A model generated the notes under the pieces. The model saw nothing but the letters and a program-made list of their open reading frames with translations, did not search any database and was not told where the DNA came from. Source: Flavobacteriaceae bacterium (lineage in GTDB: Bacteria > Bacteroidota > Bacteroidia > Flavobacteriales > Weeksellaceae). From it: a DNA stretch of 18,007 nucleotides. Shown here one piece after another: positions 8,486-17,614 of the stretch. Within the stretch, counting starts at the first letter, position 1. Each line of letters starts with the position of its first letter. The stretch lies in the NCBI GenBank assembly GCA_031289875.1, contig JAITOO010000098.1:1-18007 (forward strand), given 5' to 3'. Both the position numbers and the translations under genes were made by a program.

Positions 8486-9656
8486 AGGCTTCTTTTGTTG
8501 GTTTAAGGTCTGTTATTTTGATGGTCTTAATATCTCTACTCACGCTGATAATGATTCCCAGCGCCATGTAAGTTACCCACATGGACGTTCCGCCGTAGCT
8601 CAAAATAGGCAAAGGCTGACCTGTTACGGGTATCAGATTGACGGCAACCGCCATATTTGCAAAGGCTTGAAAAATAATCGGAAAACCGATACCAATAACT
8701 AACAGCGTTCCGAAAACGCTTTCGACTTTGGTTGAAATGACAACTATCCGCCAGAGAATCAGTGTATAAAGAAAGAAACAGGCGATTGCGCCGAGGTCTC
8801 CATATTCTTCCACGATAATGGCGAAGATGAAGTCGGAGGAAGATTGAGGAAGTGTCTGCTTCAATGCGCTTTTTCCCGGTCCGCGCGGCGTGATTCCTCC
8901 CTGTACAATGGCTGCTTTTGCCTGCTGTACTTGATAGCTTTCTTCCTTGTTTTCGTTCGTGAAAGATTCAATTCGGCTTGCCCACGTATTCACGCGGTTG
9001 CTCGGAAACAAATCGGGATATTTGAAAACGAGCAGGACGAACAGCATAATTAGTAACGTTCCGCAACCGATGATTCCCAGCAGGATTTTCAGTGGATAAC
9101 CGCCGATGAACAGCAACGCCAGTACCATGAAAAATATCAGCAGGGCAGTTGAGGCGTTGGCGGGAAAAATCAGTCCGACAACTAAAAAAATCGGGAACAA
9201 GACGGAGAGAAAGCTGTTGTTCAACGTGATGTCTTGTGTCTTGTGTTTGGCTAAATATCTCGCAATGCAGATGTTAAGAATCAAAGCTGCGAAAACCGAA
9301 GTCTGGAAAGCAAAAGGAACGCCCGGCAGTTTCAGCCAGCGGGCGGCGTTCGCTCCGTCAATGTTTCGTCCCTGCATCAAAGTCAAAACCAATAAACCGA
9401 TGACGGGATATAACAGGAGTTTGGAAAATCCGCCAAAATACTTGTAATCAATCTTTTGAAAGATGAGTACAATGCCCACGCCGACCAAGATGAAGCCTGC
9501 ATGTTTGGCAAAATGTCCCAAAACAGAACCTTCGCCCACTACGTATTGCAGGTTGGAACTTGCGGAATATACGGGTAGAAAGGACGAGAGAGAAATCAAA
9601 AGTATGATTGCCCATAGCGTTGCGTCTCCTTTAAAATATGTTCTTAGTTTTGACAT
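8472..9656 (-). CDS. ftsW: Septal peptidoglycan polymerase FtsW (SEDS family)
   Basis: Multi-spanning SEDS glycosyltransferase that polymerises lipid II at the division septum with its partner transpeptidase, encoded four genes upstream in the same operon. Ten or so hydrophobic segments are visible. Family marks are GANAARWLKLPG at 101-112, the extracytoplasmic loop GxTPRGPGKSALKQTLPQSS leading to D275 (QSSSDFIFAIIVEEYG), which aligns with the catalytic Asp of SEDS proteins, and the C-terminal NLIPVTGQPLPILSYGGTS signature. The 394-residue length is normal. It starts 41 bases after murD, the largest gap in the mraZ-ftsZ run, and overlaps murG at its end. RodA is the alternative, but the context favours FtsW. 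Confidence 0.95.
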   Translation of the reverse strand: MSKLRTYFKGDATLWAIILLISLSSFLPVYSASSNLQYVVGEGSVLGHFAKHAGFILVGVGIVLIFQKIDYKYFGGFSKLLLYPVIGLLVLTLMQGRNIDGANAARWLKLPGVPFAFQTSVFAALILNICIARYLAKHKTQDITLNNSFLSVLFPIFLVVGLIFPANASTALLIFFMVLALLFIGGYPLKILLGIIGCGTLLIMLFVLLVFKYPDLFPSNRVNTWASRIESFTNENKEESYQVQQAKAAIVQGGITPRGPGKSALKQTLPQSSSDFIFAIIVEEYGDLGAIACFFLYTLILWRIVVISTKVESVFGTLLVIGIGFPIIFQAFANMAVAVNLIPVTGQPLPILSYGGTSMWVTYMALGIIISVSRDIKTIKITDLKPTKEAYEIA

Positions 9657-9697
9657 TTTTCTTGATTAGAAATTAATAATCAATACATTGCATTTCG

Positions 9698-11038
9698 TTA
9701 TAGTTTTCTTGTTTCATCTTTAAATTGTCGTCCTCTGTCTTCGTAGTTTTGGAACAAGTCAAAACTTGCGCAGGCGGGCGAAAGTAATATGGTATCTCCT
9801 TTTTTTCCAAGCATATACGCTGTGTTTACGGCATCTTTCATCGACTTTGTTTCGATGATGTCAGGAATGATGTCTTTGAAAGAATCAATGATTTTTTGGT
9901 TGTCCAAGCCCAAGCAGACAATTGCCTTAACTTTTTGTCTTGCAAAGGGAATCAGTTCCGAATAATCATTGCCCTTGTCCGTTCCGCCGACAATCCAGAT
10001 GACGGGCGTGGTTATGCTTTCCAGCGCATAATAAACCGAATTTACATTAGTCGCTTTGCTGTCGTTGATGAAAGTTATTCCGTTGATTTTCAACACAAAT
10101 TCCAGCCGATGTTCCACTGCTTCGAAATCTGCCAGACTTTCTTTAATAATTGAATTTCTGATTTTTGACGCTTTTCCTGCTACGGCTGCTGCCATAGAAT
10201 TTGCCACGTTGTGCTTGCCTACTAATGCTAACTCTTCGATTTTCATGTCTAAATTTTCTTCTTGATTAAAGTTTATGTAAATATTTTTTTCGCCGCTATA
10301 CGCTCCGTTTTCCACTTTTTGAAAGAGGGAAAAAGGAACTAACCGTGCTTTTGTCTGATGTTCTGCGAACCATTTTTGAGTCATTTCGTCGTCTAAATTG
10401 TAAATAAAAATGTCATTTTCGTCCTGATTTTCCGTAATTCGGAATTTTGCGTTTATATAGTTATAATACTGATAGTTATATTGGTCTAAATGGTCGGGAC
10501 TGAGATTCAAAACCATAGCGACATTCGGTTTGAAAGTTTGAATGTCGTCCAACTGGAAACTGCTGATTTCCAGAATGTAATAGTCGAAATTTTCTTCTGC
10601 CACCTGCCATGCAAAGCTCCTCCCGATGTTGCCCGCCAAACCTGCGTTGTAATCTGCCTTTCGGAACATGTGATACGTCAGCGAAGTCGTTGTGGTCTTA
10701 CCGTTTGAGCCTGTGATAGCTATTAATTTTGCGTGAGTATAGCGTGAAGCAAACTCAATTTCCGAAGAAATCAAAACGCCCTTTTCTCTCAGTTTTTGAA
10801 TGAGAGGCGATTTCTGCGGAATACCCGGACTTTTAATTACCCAGTCGGCATTCAAGATTTTTTCCTCCGAATGTTGTCTTTCTTCAAAATCTATATTTCT
10901 GTTAATTAATTCTTTGCGGTAATTTTCTTTCAGCAGACCTTTGTCGGTTAAGAAAACATCAAAACCCTGTTTCTGTCCGAGAATCGCTGCTCCGACACCG
11001 CTTTCGCCTCCTCCTACGACAACTAATCTTTTTTTCAT
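9698..11038 (-). CDS. murD: UDP-MurNAc-L-alanine--D-glutamate ligase MurD
   Basis: Cytoplasmic ATP-dependent ligase that adds D-Glu to UDP-MurNAc-L-Ala. The N-terminal LVVVGGGESGVGAA dinucleotide-like fold, the P-loop GSNGKTTTT from residue 110, LEISSFQLD near 156-164, PDHLDQY at 181-187, and the C-terminal NDSKATNVNS and LLSPACASFD motifs identify the family. I chose the ATG at 11038 (446 residues). The open frame extends 20 codons upstream, but that part (MDYRHHTG...) lies inside mraY. The chosen start has an AGG five bases before the ATG, one of the few Shine-Dalgarno-like sites in the cluster. It begins two bases after the mraY stop. Confidence 0.97.
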   Translation of the reverse strand: MKKRLVVVGGGESGVGAAILGQKQGFDVFLTDKGLLKENYRKELINRNIDFEERQHSEEKILNADWVIKSPGIPQKSPLIQKLREKGVLISSEIEFASRYTHAKLIAITGSNGKTTTTSLTYHMFRKADYNAGLAGNIGRSFAWQVAEENFDYYILEISSFQLDDIQTFKPNVAMVLNLSPDHLDQYNYQYYNYINAKFRITENQDENDIFIYNLDDEMTQKWFAEHQTKARLVPFSLFQKVENGAYSGEKNIYINFNQEENLDMKIEELALVGKHNVANSMAAAVAGKASKIRNSIIKESLADFEAVEHRLEFVLKINGITFINDSKATNVNSVYYALESITTPVIWIVGGTDKGNDYSELIPFARQKVKAIVCLGLDNQKIIDSFKDIIPDIIETKSMKDAVNTAYMLGKKGDTILLSPACASFDLFQNYEDRGRQFKDETRKL

Positions 11039-11040
11039 AT

Positions 11041-12264
11041 CTACCTGATTTTTAATGTTATGATGCAGAATATCGCCAGTATGATGCCGATAATCCAAAA
11101 CCGCGTAACAATCTTGCTTTCGTGGTGTCCCTGCTTCTGAAAATGGTGATGAAGCGGCGACATCAGGAATATTCTGCGACCTTCGCCGTATTTCTTTTTC
11201 GTGTATTTAAAATAGCCGACTTGCAGGATAACCGACAGATTTTCAACCAAGAAAATGCCGCACAGCACAGGAATCAACAGTTCTTTTCGTAAAATAATTG
11301 CCAGCACAGCAATAATTCCGCCGATGGTCAAACTTCCCGTATCGCCCATGAAAACTTGGGCAGGATAAGTGTTGTACCAGAGAAAACCAATCAATGCACC
11401 GGAAAAAGCGGCGGAAAAAATCACGGTTTCGCCCGAATTGGGAATAAACATCAAATTCAAGTAATCCGACATCATGATATTTCCCGAAACATAGGCAAAC
11501 AAAGCCAGCGTAGATACGATAACTGCCGAACTCCCTGCCGCCAATCCGTCGATGCCGTCGGTCAGGTTTGCCCCGTTGGAAACGGCTGTTACTATCGTTA
11601 TCGAAACGAAAATGAGGATAATCCACACTAAATCCTGCGATTTTTGTTCGTCCATTCCGAACCAATGCAGCACTTTGCCGTAATCAAACTGATTATTTTT
11701 TAAAAACGGAATGGTGGTTTTAGCGCTTTTTTCGGTTGGGTAGAAGTCTTTTGCAGATTCAATTTGATGAGAATTTTCGATTTTCTCGCGAATCGTTACA
11801 TCAGGGCTGGTGTAGAGCATCACGCCTACGAAAATGCCCAGTCCGACCTGTCCCAAGATTTTGAATTTTCCTTTGAGTCCGTCTTTGTTTTTGCGGTAAA
11901 TTTTTAAATAATCGTCCAAAAATCCGATAATTCCCATCCAAATAGTGGAAATGAGGAGGACAATGATGTAAATATTATCCAGCCGGCAGAAAAGTAAAAC
12001 GGGAATTAAAGTAGCCAAAATGATGATGATTCCGCCCATAGTCGGCGTGCCTTCTTTTTCTTTCTGTCCTGTCAAGCCGAGTTCTCGCACGGTTTCGCCC
12101 AACTGTTTTCTTCTCAGAATGTTGATTATTTTTTTCCCTATAATCAAAGCGATGAAAAGAGAAGTGAATACGGCAGCTAAAGACCTGAACGTGATGTACT
12201 TGTATAGCCCCGTTCCGGGGATGTAGTAGTGAGTGTTCAGATATTCAAATAAATAGTACAACAT
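11041..12264 (-). CDS. mraY: Phospho-MurNAc-pentapeptide translocase MraY
   Basis: Polytopic inner-membrane enzyme that transfers phospho-MurNAc-pentapeptide to undecaprenyl phosphate, forming lipid I. Signatures are EGTPTMGG at 71-78, LDDYLK at 116-121, [10 protein letters not shown] at 233-242, GDTGSL at 307-312 and the MraY-specific [10 protein letters not shown] from 370. At 407 residues it exceeds the E. coli enzyme (360). The excess is a hydrophilic insert at roughly 152-210 between membrane helices, as usual in Bacteroidota. It starts five bases after murE and its stop is two bases from murD. Confidence 0.98.
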   Translation of the reverse strand: MLYYLFEYLNTHYYIPGTGLYKYITFRSLAAVFTSLFIALIIGKKIINILRRKQLGETVRELGLTGQKEKEGTPTMGGIIIILATLIPVLLFCRLDNIYIIVLLISTIWMGIIGFLDDYLKIYRKNKDGLKGKFKILGQVGLGIFVGVMLYTSPDVTIREKIENSHQIESAKDFYPTEKSAKTTIPFLKNNQFDYGKVLHWFGMDEQKSQDLVWIILIFVSITIVTAVSNGANLTDGIDGLAAGSSAVIVSTLALFAYVSGNIMMSDYLNLMFIPNSGETVIFSAAFSGALIGFLWYNTYPAQVFMGDTGSLTIGGIIAVLAIILRKELLIPVLCGIFLVENLSVILQVGYFKYTKKKYGEGRRIFLMSPLHHHFQKQGHHESKIVTRFWIIGIILAIFCIITLKIR

Positions 12265-12269
12265 TGTAT

Positions 12270-13730
12270 TTAATGGTTTGGATTCAATAATTCTTTTGCG
12301 GTTTCCATATCGTCAAAATGATGCTTCACTCCGTTGATTTCCTGATAGTTCTCGTGTCCTTTTCCTGCTATCAAAATGATGTCTTTCGGTTTTGCCATAG
12401 TAACTGCGGTTTTAATCGCCTGCCTGCGGTCGGTGATGGCAATATATTTGTTCGTGTTTTGCGGTTCTACGCCTGCTTCCACTTCGCGGATAATCCCGTC
12501 AGGGTCTTCATTTCTCGGATTGTCGGAAGTGATGATTGCCACATCTGACAAGTGCGCAGCGATGCTTCCCATTTTGGGGCGTTTGGTTTTGTCGCGGTTT
12601 CCTCCGCAACCAAAAACAGTGATTAATTTTTCGTTCCTCGTGCGGATTTGACCAATAGCTTCCAGAATGTTCTGCAAAGCGTCGGGCGTGTGGGCATAAT
12701 CAACGATGGCATAAATTCCGCCGTCGGAAACAAAAGTTTCAAAACGACCTTTCACGCGCCGCAATTTGCTCAACACCGTGAGGATTTCTATGGAAGAGAT
12801 GCCGAGTTCGGAAGCTGCGGCATACGCCAGAAGTTCGTTATACACATTGAATTTTCCCGCCAAAGCCGTCCAAAATTCTTGTCCGTTGAACTGCAAAAGC
12901 ATACCGTCCAAACGGTTTTCCATAATTTTCGCTTTGTAATCGGAATTGGATTTCAGGGAATAAGAAACTTTCTTTGCTTTAGTATTTTGAAGCATTACCC
13001 ATCCGTTTTTATCGTCTATGTTGGTCAAGGCAACGGCAGAAGCGGACAGTTCATCAAAAAATTTCTTTTTGGCGGCGAGATAGTTTGCAAAGGTCTCGTG
13101 ATAATCCAAGTGGTCATGTGTGAGGTTGGTAAACGCCCCGATTTTGAATGTCAATCCTGCCAAGCGGTTTTGGTGGATTCCGTGCGAACTGACTTCCATG
13201 AAAGCAAATCCGCAGCCTTTTTCAACGGCTTCGTGCAGTAACTTGTTGATGGTTATTGGGTCGGGCGTAGTATGGTCGCTTGGCAGGAGTTCACTGCCGA
13301 TACGGTTTTCAATGGTTGATAACAAAGCGCATTCAAAGCCCAATTGAGTGAATAAATCAAACAAAAGCGTTGTCGTTGTCGTCTTTCCGTTTGTTCCGGT
13401 AACGCCGACCAGCGTCAGTTTTTCAGACGGATTGTCGTAAAAATTGGAAGCAGTGATACCCAAAGCCACCGCACTGTTTTTCACTTGAATATAGGTGATA
13501 TTTTCATTGGTTTCCACAGGGATTTCTTCGCAGATTACAGCAGCTGCGCCCAGTTCGGCGGCTTTCGGAATAAATCGGTGTCCGTCCAAATCGTAACCTT
13601 TGATTGCAAAGAAAACATCGCCCTTTTTTACAGTTCGGGAATCGAAAGAAATATTTTCTACGGAAATTTTTGGATTTCCGACGACTCTTTCTATGGAGAC
13701 CTTGTATAATATATCTGATAATATCTTCAT
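12270..13730 (-). CDS. murE: UDP-MurNAc-tripeptide synthetase MurE (meso-DAP type)
   Basis: Cytoplasmic ATP-dependent ligase that adds the third residue of the stem peptide. [18 protein letters not shown] (about 28-45) binds the UDP-sugar, [10 protein letters not shown] (111-120) is the P-loop, and [19 protein letters not shown] contains the lysine usually carbamylated in Mur ligases. The amino-acid selectivity motif is DNPR at 403-406, followed by NEDP, the form associated with meso-diaminopimelate and not with L-lysine enzymes. So this organism probably has DAP-type peptidoglycan. Length is 486 residues. Its ATG overlaps the ftsI TGA as ATGA. Confidence 0.98.
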   Translation of the reverse strand: MKILSDILYKVSIERVVGNPKISVENISFDSRTVKKGDVFFAIKGYDLDGHRFIPKAAELGAAAVICEEIPVETNENITYIQVKNSAVALGITASNFYDNPSEKLTLVGVTGTNGKTTTTTLLFDLFTQLGFECALLSTIENRIGSELLPSDHTTPDPITINKLLHEAVEKGCGFAFMEVSSHGIHQNRLAGLTFKIGAFTNLTHDHLDYHETFANYLAAKKKFFDELSASAVALTNIDDKNGWVMLQNTKAKKVSYSLKSNSDYKAKIMENRLDGMLLQFNGQEFWTALAGKFNVYNELLAYAAASELGISSIEILTVLSKLRRVKGRFETFVSDGGIYAIVDYAHTPDALQNILEAIGQIRTRNEKLITVFGCGGNRDKTKRPKMGSIAAHLSDVAIITSDNPRNEDPDGIIREVEAGVEPQNTNKYIAITDRRQAIKTAVTMAKPKDIILIAGKGHENYQEINGVKHHFDDMETAKELLNPNH

Positions 13731-15682
13731 ACGCTGAGTTTTAAATAAATGGTCATTCCTTTTTTTAATGGAAGTCCGATGATGGACTGTTCCACTACTT
13801 TTCCTTCTCCCGAATACACAACTTTCAAACCCATATTTTCCAAAGCAGGAATTGCATCTCGTCCTTCGTATCCAATGACGCTCGGAACAAATTCGGCTGA
13901 TTGACTGATATTCGGCTTAACCGTTCGAGTAATCAGTTTTTCGATATTCAGGGAAGTATTGACATCGGTTTTTGGAATGTTCAACGGTTTTTTCAAATAG
14001 ACTCTGCCTGCAATTTCTTTGAACACAGGAGCTGCGACTTGCGAGCCGTAAATTCCGTTTTTAGGTTTGTTGATGACTATAATGCAGGAATATTCAGGGT
14101 TGTCCGCAGGAAAAAATCCGCAGAAAGATGCCTGATAAAACCGTCCTTTTCCTTTCCAGTATTCCACCTGCGCCGTTCCTGTCTTACCCGCCATTGATAA
14201 ATTGGGCGTGTAAATACTTTTGGAAGTTCCGTATTCCACCGCATAAGCCAGCATTTGTTTCAAATCGTTGATAGCTTTTTGCGAAGCCATGTGGTTGTCA
14301 AGCACAATCGGAGAAAAAGATTTGATGATTTGTCCTTTTTTTTCGATTTTTTCAAGAAGTTGAGGTTTCGTCATCACGCCATTGTTGGCAATGCCGTTAT
14401 AAAAAGTCAAAATCTGTAAAGGCGTGAGTTTCACGCCGTAGCCGAACGACATCCACAAAAGATGCATCGGGCTCCAAGTTTTGTTGTATTTCGGAATATA
14501 AGGAACACTTTCGCCCGGAATGTCGATTCCCGTCTTTTCACCGAGGTTCCACGAATTGATTTTTTTCAAAAAATCCTGCGGATTTTTATGATAGAATTTA
14601 TACACCGTTTTGGAAATCCCGACGTTGCTCGACTGCGACAAAACCTGAGATAGCGTGATAGTTCCGTGTCCGTGGTCGTCCTTGATTTTTTGTCCATATA
14701 TTTCCCAAACGCCCTCGTCGATGTCCACTGTCGTGTCGGGCGTAACGTAGCCGTCGTCCAGCAAAGCCAGCATGGAAACGGACTTGAACGTGGAACCGAG
14801 TTCTGAGCCTTCCCAAACGGCAAAATTCCGCAGGTCGTCGTATGTGCCATTCTTTTTCCGCTGCAAGTTTGTCATCGCAACGATTTTTCCCGTTTTGACC
14901 TCCATGACAACGGCACAGCCGTGATCGGCTTCAGATTTTTCCAACTGGTTTTGCAGTGCGGAATAGGCTATGTCCTGAATCCTCATGTCAATTGTGGTAT
15001 AAACATCGTCGCCGTTTTCGGGTTCGGATTCGATTTTAATGGGTTTCCATTGGTTGAGATTGATTCTTTGCTGTATTTCCCGTCCGTTTTTACCTTTCAA
15101 ATAGGCGGAAAATGCACCCTCCAAACCAGCTTTCCCATTGGGAGAATCAAAGCCCAAAGTTCTTGAACCAAAGCCTGTTATGGTTTTGATGCGCTCAGTG
15201 TTCCGCTCAAAGATAAATCCGCCTCGATTTTTTCCTTTGTTGAAAATCGGGAAGTTCTTAATTTGAGCAAATTGGTCGTAATCCAAGCCTTTAACTAAAA
15301 GCAGGTATTGATTTTGATTTTTTCTTCCTCCGCTTAGAATATCATAGAAATGAAAAGCAGGTTTTCCAAACATCCGTTGCAAAGAATCGCACAAAGCGCT
15401 GATATTTTTCTGATACAAATCCTTATGAATGGTTTTCATATCCAAGTAAATATCATATTTTGTGATAGTTGTAGCGAGAAGCACTCCGTCTGAGGCATAC
15501 AGATTTCCCCGCGCCGCTTGAATTTCTTCGTTTCGGAAATTGGTAGTTTGAGTTAAATTTCTGTATTTTTCAGTGTCGTGAGTCTGTATATAAATCAAAC
15601 GAACAAAAACGGATACCGCAAACAATACGAAGAATGCGGCTACCAAATAGGCTTTGGCTAAGATGTTTTTGCGTTCGTTCAT
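13727..15682 (-). CDS. ftsI: Division transpeptidase FtsI/PBP with C-terminal PASTA domain
   Basis: Class B penicillin-binding protein that cross-links septal peptidoglycan; partner of FtsW. There is one membrane anchor at about residues 11-31 and a dimerisation/pedestal domain to about 225. The transpeptidase domain follows, with the active-site S297-T-F-K300, SSN at 351-353 and KTG at 500-502. A single PASTA repeat (about 598-651, VPSVIGYEGRDAIPALENMG) ends the protein. Length is 651 residues; the E. coli enzyme (588) lacks PASTA, while many Bacteroidota have it. The residue two before the catalytic Ser is Leu (ELGSTFK), where EPGSTFK is usual. It overlaps ftsL and murE by four bases each (ATGA both times), giving tight translational coupling. 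Confidence 0.97.
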   Translation of the reverse strand: MNERKNILAKAYLVAAFFVLFAVSVFVRLIYIQTHDTEKYRNLTQTTNFRNEEIQAARGNLYASDGVLLATTITKYDIYLDMKTIHKDLYQKNISALCDSLQRMFGKPAFHFYDILSGGRKNQNQYLLLVKGLDYDQFAQIKNFPIFNKGKNRGGFIFERNTERIKTITGFGSRTLGFDSPNGKAGLEGAFSAYLKGKNGREIQQRINLNQWKPIKIESEPENGDDVYTTIDMRIQDIAYSALQNQLEKSEADHGCAVVMEVKTGKIVAMTNLQRKKNGTYDDLRNFAVWEGSELGSTFKSVSMLALLDDGYVTPDTTVDIDEGVWEIYGQKIKDDHGHGTITLSQVLSQSSNVGISKTVYKFYHKNPQDFLKKINSWNLGEKTGIDIPGESVPYIPKYNKTWSPMHLLWMSFGYGVKLTPLQILTFYNGIANNGVMTKPQLLEKIEKKGQIIKSFSPIVLDNHMASQKAINDLKQMLAYAVEYGTSKSIYTPNLSMAGKTGTAQVEYWKGKGRFYQASFCGFFPADNPEYSCIIVINKPKNGIYGSQVAAPVFKEIAGRVYLKKPLNIPKTDVNTSLNIEKLITRTVKPNISQSAEFVPSVIGYEGRDAIPALENMGLKVVYSGEGKVVEQSIIGLPLKKGMTIYLKLSV

Positions 15683-16044
15683 TTTTTGTTGGTCTCTTTT
15701 TTTATGGTATCATCTAAAACTCTGGTAACGAGTATTTTGTATGGCTGTTTTTCCAAAGCAAAAAGTGAGTCTCGTAAGACCATTTCTCCAAGTTCTGATT
15801 CAACTTTCAACTTCATTAACTTGCTGTCAATCAGAGCGTATTTGGCTTTGTATTTTTCGGCTTCGGCTTTCAATTGGGATATTTTCACGACTTTTTCGTC
15901 CACGCGGTGGGAGGAAGAAATCGAAATGAGGGCGAGTGCGATAAAGAAAACAATGGCTTTCCAGACGGAGAAAGCGTTGCCCTCTATCAGGAATTTTCCT
16001 TTAAGAATGTCTGAAAGCGACCTTTTTTTAGTTTTTTTAGCCAT
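15679..16044 (-). CDS. ftsL: FtsL-like divisome protein
   Basis: A 121-residue bitopic protein. A basic cytoplasmic N-terminus (MAKKTKKRSLSDILKGK) is followed by one membrane helix at about 28-45 and a predicted coiled coil at about 49-95, with heptad-like spacing of Ile, Leu and Val. It has the size, topology and position (between rsmH and ftsI) of the Bacteroidota FtsL family, which shares little sequence with E. coli FtsL. It likely links FtsQ to the FtsW-FtsI synthase in the periplasm. It overlaps rsmH by eight bases and ftsI by four. The symbol rests mainly on synteny and topology. Confidence 0.85.
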   Translation of the reverse strand: MAKKTKKRSLSDILKGKFLIEGNAFSVWKAIVFFIALALISISSSHRVDEKVVKISQLKAEAEKYKAKYALIDSKLMKLKVESELGEMVLRDSLFALEKQPYKILVTRVLDDTIKKETNKK

Positions 16045-16936
16045 TTTTTATTGCAATTCTCATTTTTGCGCTCCGCGCTCTCGAATTTTCGTTAATCTCA
16101 TTTTCATCGGGAGTAATTGCTTTGTTCTGAGGCAACTCAAAAGGTTTGTGCCAGTTGCCGAAAATATCCCGCTCAGGTTCTCCCGTAAACAGTCCTGTTT
16201 TTATGAATTTCTTTACCAATCGGTCTTCCAGAGAATGATAGGAAATAAAAACCAACGTGCCGCCGACTTTCAAAACTTCCATACTCTGCACAAGAAGTTC
16301 TTTCAGTGCATTCATTTCGTCATTGACTTCAATCCTCAGAGCCTGAAATAGTTGTGCGAAAAATTTGTTCTGCCTATAGGCGGGTATATAGCTAAAAATC
16401 TCCTTTAATTCCTGCGTGGTATTGATTTTTTTTTCGTTTCTTTTTCCCGTGATTTCTTTTGCAATTTTCTTGGGCTGAGGAAGTTCTCCATACAAATAAA
16501 AAATTTCCGACAATTGTTCTTCACTGTAAAAATTTATCACGTCCTTGGCAGAAAGTGATTGATTGGGATTCATTCTCATGTCCAAAATGTTGTCAAAGCG
16601 GGTGGAGAAGCCTCTTTCAGCCGTATCAAACTGGTGGGAAGAAACGCCTAAATCTGCCAAAATTCCATCGACCTGTTCTATTTGGTAAAAACGCAGATAG
16701 TTTTTTAGAAACCTGAAATTCTGAAGAATTAGAGTAAATCGTTCATCTAAAATACTGTTAGACAGCGCATCAGTGTCTTGGTCGAAAGCAAATAATCTGC
16801 CTTTCGGAGAAAGTTTTTTCAGGATTTCGGCAGAATGCCCGCCGCCGCCGAATGTGCAGTCCACATACACGCCGTCAGGATTTTGTACCAGCGCATCAAC
16901 GCTGGACCGGAGCAAAACGGGATTATGATAACTCAT
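16037..16936 (-). CDS. rsmH: 16S rRNA (cytosine-N4) methyltransferase RsmH (MraW)
   Basis: S-adenosylmethionine-dependent enzyme that N4-methylates C1402 in the decoding centre of 16S rRNA. SYHNPVLLRSSVDAL opens the protein, VDCTFGGGGHS (about 25-35) is the SAM-binding motif, and FDQDTDAL (51-58) the second one. ILADLGVSSHQFD, RGFSTRFDNILDMRM, the FQALRIEVNDE motif and the C-terminal HSLEDRLVKKF and SRARSAKMR are characteristic. I chose ATG 16936 (299 residues); TTG 16945 is possible. The start overlaps the mraZ end by 14 bases, the usual operon arrangement. Confidence 0.98.
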   Translation of the reverse strand: MSYHNPVLLRSSVDALVQNPDGVYVDCTFGGGGHSAEILKKLSPKGRLFAFDQDTDALSNSILDERFTLILQNFRFLKNYLRFYQIEQVDGILADLGVSSHQFDTAERGFSTRFDNILDMRMNPNQSLSAKDVINFYSEEQLSEIFYLYGELPQPKKIAKEITGKRNEKKINTTQELKEIFSYIPAYRQNKFFAQLFQALRIEVNDEMNALKELLVQSMEVLKVGGTLVFISYHSLEDRLVKKFIKTGLFTGEPERDIFGNWHKPFELPQNKAITPDENEINENSRARSAKMRIAIKNG

Positions 16937-17393
16937 TATTGTCAAGTATATTACCCATCACTTCCTCCGCCAAATCGGCAAAGTCTTTATCATTCACATT
17001 CACTGCATTTTCATACAGCGACTTATCCCATATCTCAATGACATTCAGTGCGGACGCTACGACAATATTTTTTTCTAATTTTGCAAACTGAATTAAATCT
17101 TTGCTGATTTGCAGCCGTCCGCTGTTGTCAATTTCTACATTTTTCAGTCCCGCTGTGAACTGCCTGATGAAATCGTTATTTTTTTTCACAAAACGGTTGA
17201 GCTTGTTGATTTTCTGCATGGTTTGATTCCATTCAACCATGGGGTGCAATTCCAGACAAGGCTGAAAAACAGACCTTTTCAGAACAAATCCGTCTTGCAA
17301 AAGACTGTCTATCTGTCTTTTAATCCCCGAAGGGAGCAGCATTCTGCCTTTTGAGTCAAGGGTGCACTCGTATGTTCCGATTAGGTTTGTCAT
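16923..17393 (-). CDS. mraZ: Transcriptional regulator MraZ
   Basis: AbrB-like DNA-binding protein at the head of the dcw cluster; in studied bacteria it controls its own operon. Two SpoVT/AbrB-like halves are visible. The first is GTYECTLDSKGRMLLPSGIK (about 6-25) and the second NVEIDNSGRLQISKDLIQFA (about 85-104), both with the DxxGR core. The family signature KRSVFQPCLELHPMVEW lies near 39-55. The 156-residue length is typical. The start ATG 17393 lies about 13 bases downstream of a consensus promoter, and three MraZ boxes lie beyond that, so autoregulation is strongly suggested. Confidence 0.97.
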   Translation of the reverse strand: MTNLIGTYECTLDSKGRMLLPSGIKRQIDSLLQDGFVLKRSVFQPCLELHPMVEWNQTMQKINKLNRFVKKNNDFIRQFTAGLKNVEIDNSGRLQISKDLIQFAKLEKNIVVASALNVIEIWDKSLYENAVNVNDKDFADLAEEVMGNILDNNELS

Positions 17394-17405
17394 AGTTTAT
17401 AAGGT

Positions 17406-17413
17406 CAAAATTA
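17406..17413 (-). promoter_or_regulatory. Bacteroidota-type -7 element of the dcw operon
   Basis: On the minus strand TAATTTTG fits the Bacteroidota -7 consensus TAnnTTTG exactly. Transcription would start about 5-8 bases before the mraZ ATG, so the mRNA would be almost leaderless. No TTTG -33 element is present; that position is occupied by the MraZ boxes. Confidence 0.6.
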
Positions 17414-17420
17414 TAAAGAT

Positions 17421-17450
17421 TTCTCCACTTTTCTCCACTTTTCTCCACTT
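17421..17450 (-). promoter_or_regulatory. MraZ operator: three tandem MraZ boxes
   Basis: Three perfect 10-bp tandem repeats (minus-strand unit AAGTGGAGAA, i.e. AAAGTGGAG cores in phase with one DNA turn) lie immediately upstream of the -7 element and over the -33 region. MraZ proteins in other bacteria bind sets of TGGG- or AAAGTG-type repeats upstream of mraZ spaced about one helical turn apart. The copy number, spacing and position agree with that. Binding here would block RNA polymerase, so repression is the simplest expectation. Confidence 0.85.
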
Positions 17451-17572
17451 TTGTTAATAACTTTTTATTAAATATTTTCAACTCCGCTTCTGATGGTGGT
17501 TTTGAAGTGTTGAGAAAATGATGTGAGGGTTAAATCACGCCAAGGGAAAAATATTTTTTGAGAATAAATAAT

Positions 17573-17580
17573 TATATTTG
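17573..17580 (+). promoter_or_regulatory. Possible divergent Bacteroidota-type promoter
   Basis: TATATTTG on the plus strand matches the -7 consensus TAnnTTTG. The nearest upstream TTTG ends only 12 bases before it, closer than the usual spacing of about 17-23, so the -33 element is doubtful. It would start a transcript about 28 bases before the small open frame at 17615. Confidence 0.4.
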
Positions 17581-17614
17581 CGAGGGATAGATTCTTTTAA
17601 AAAACAGTCTGAAA

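Noticed and set aside
11039..11098. N-terminal 20-codon extension of murD
   Set aside because: The extension lies inside the conserved end of mraY, and the ATG at 11038 has an AGG ribosome-binding site and the family-typical MKKRLVVVGGG start.
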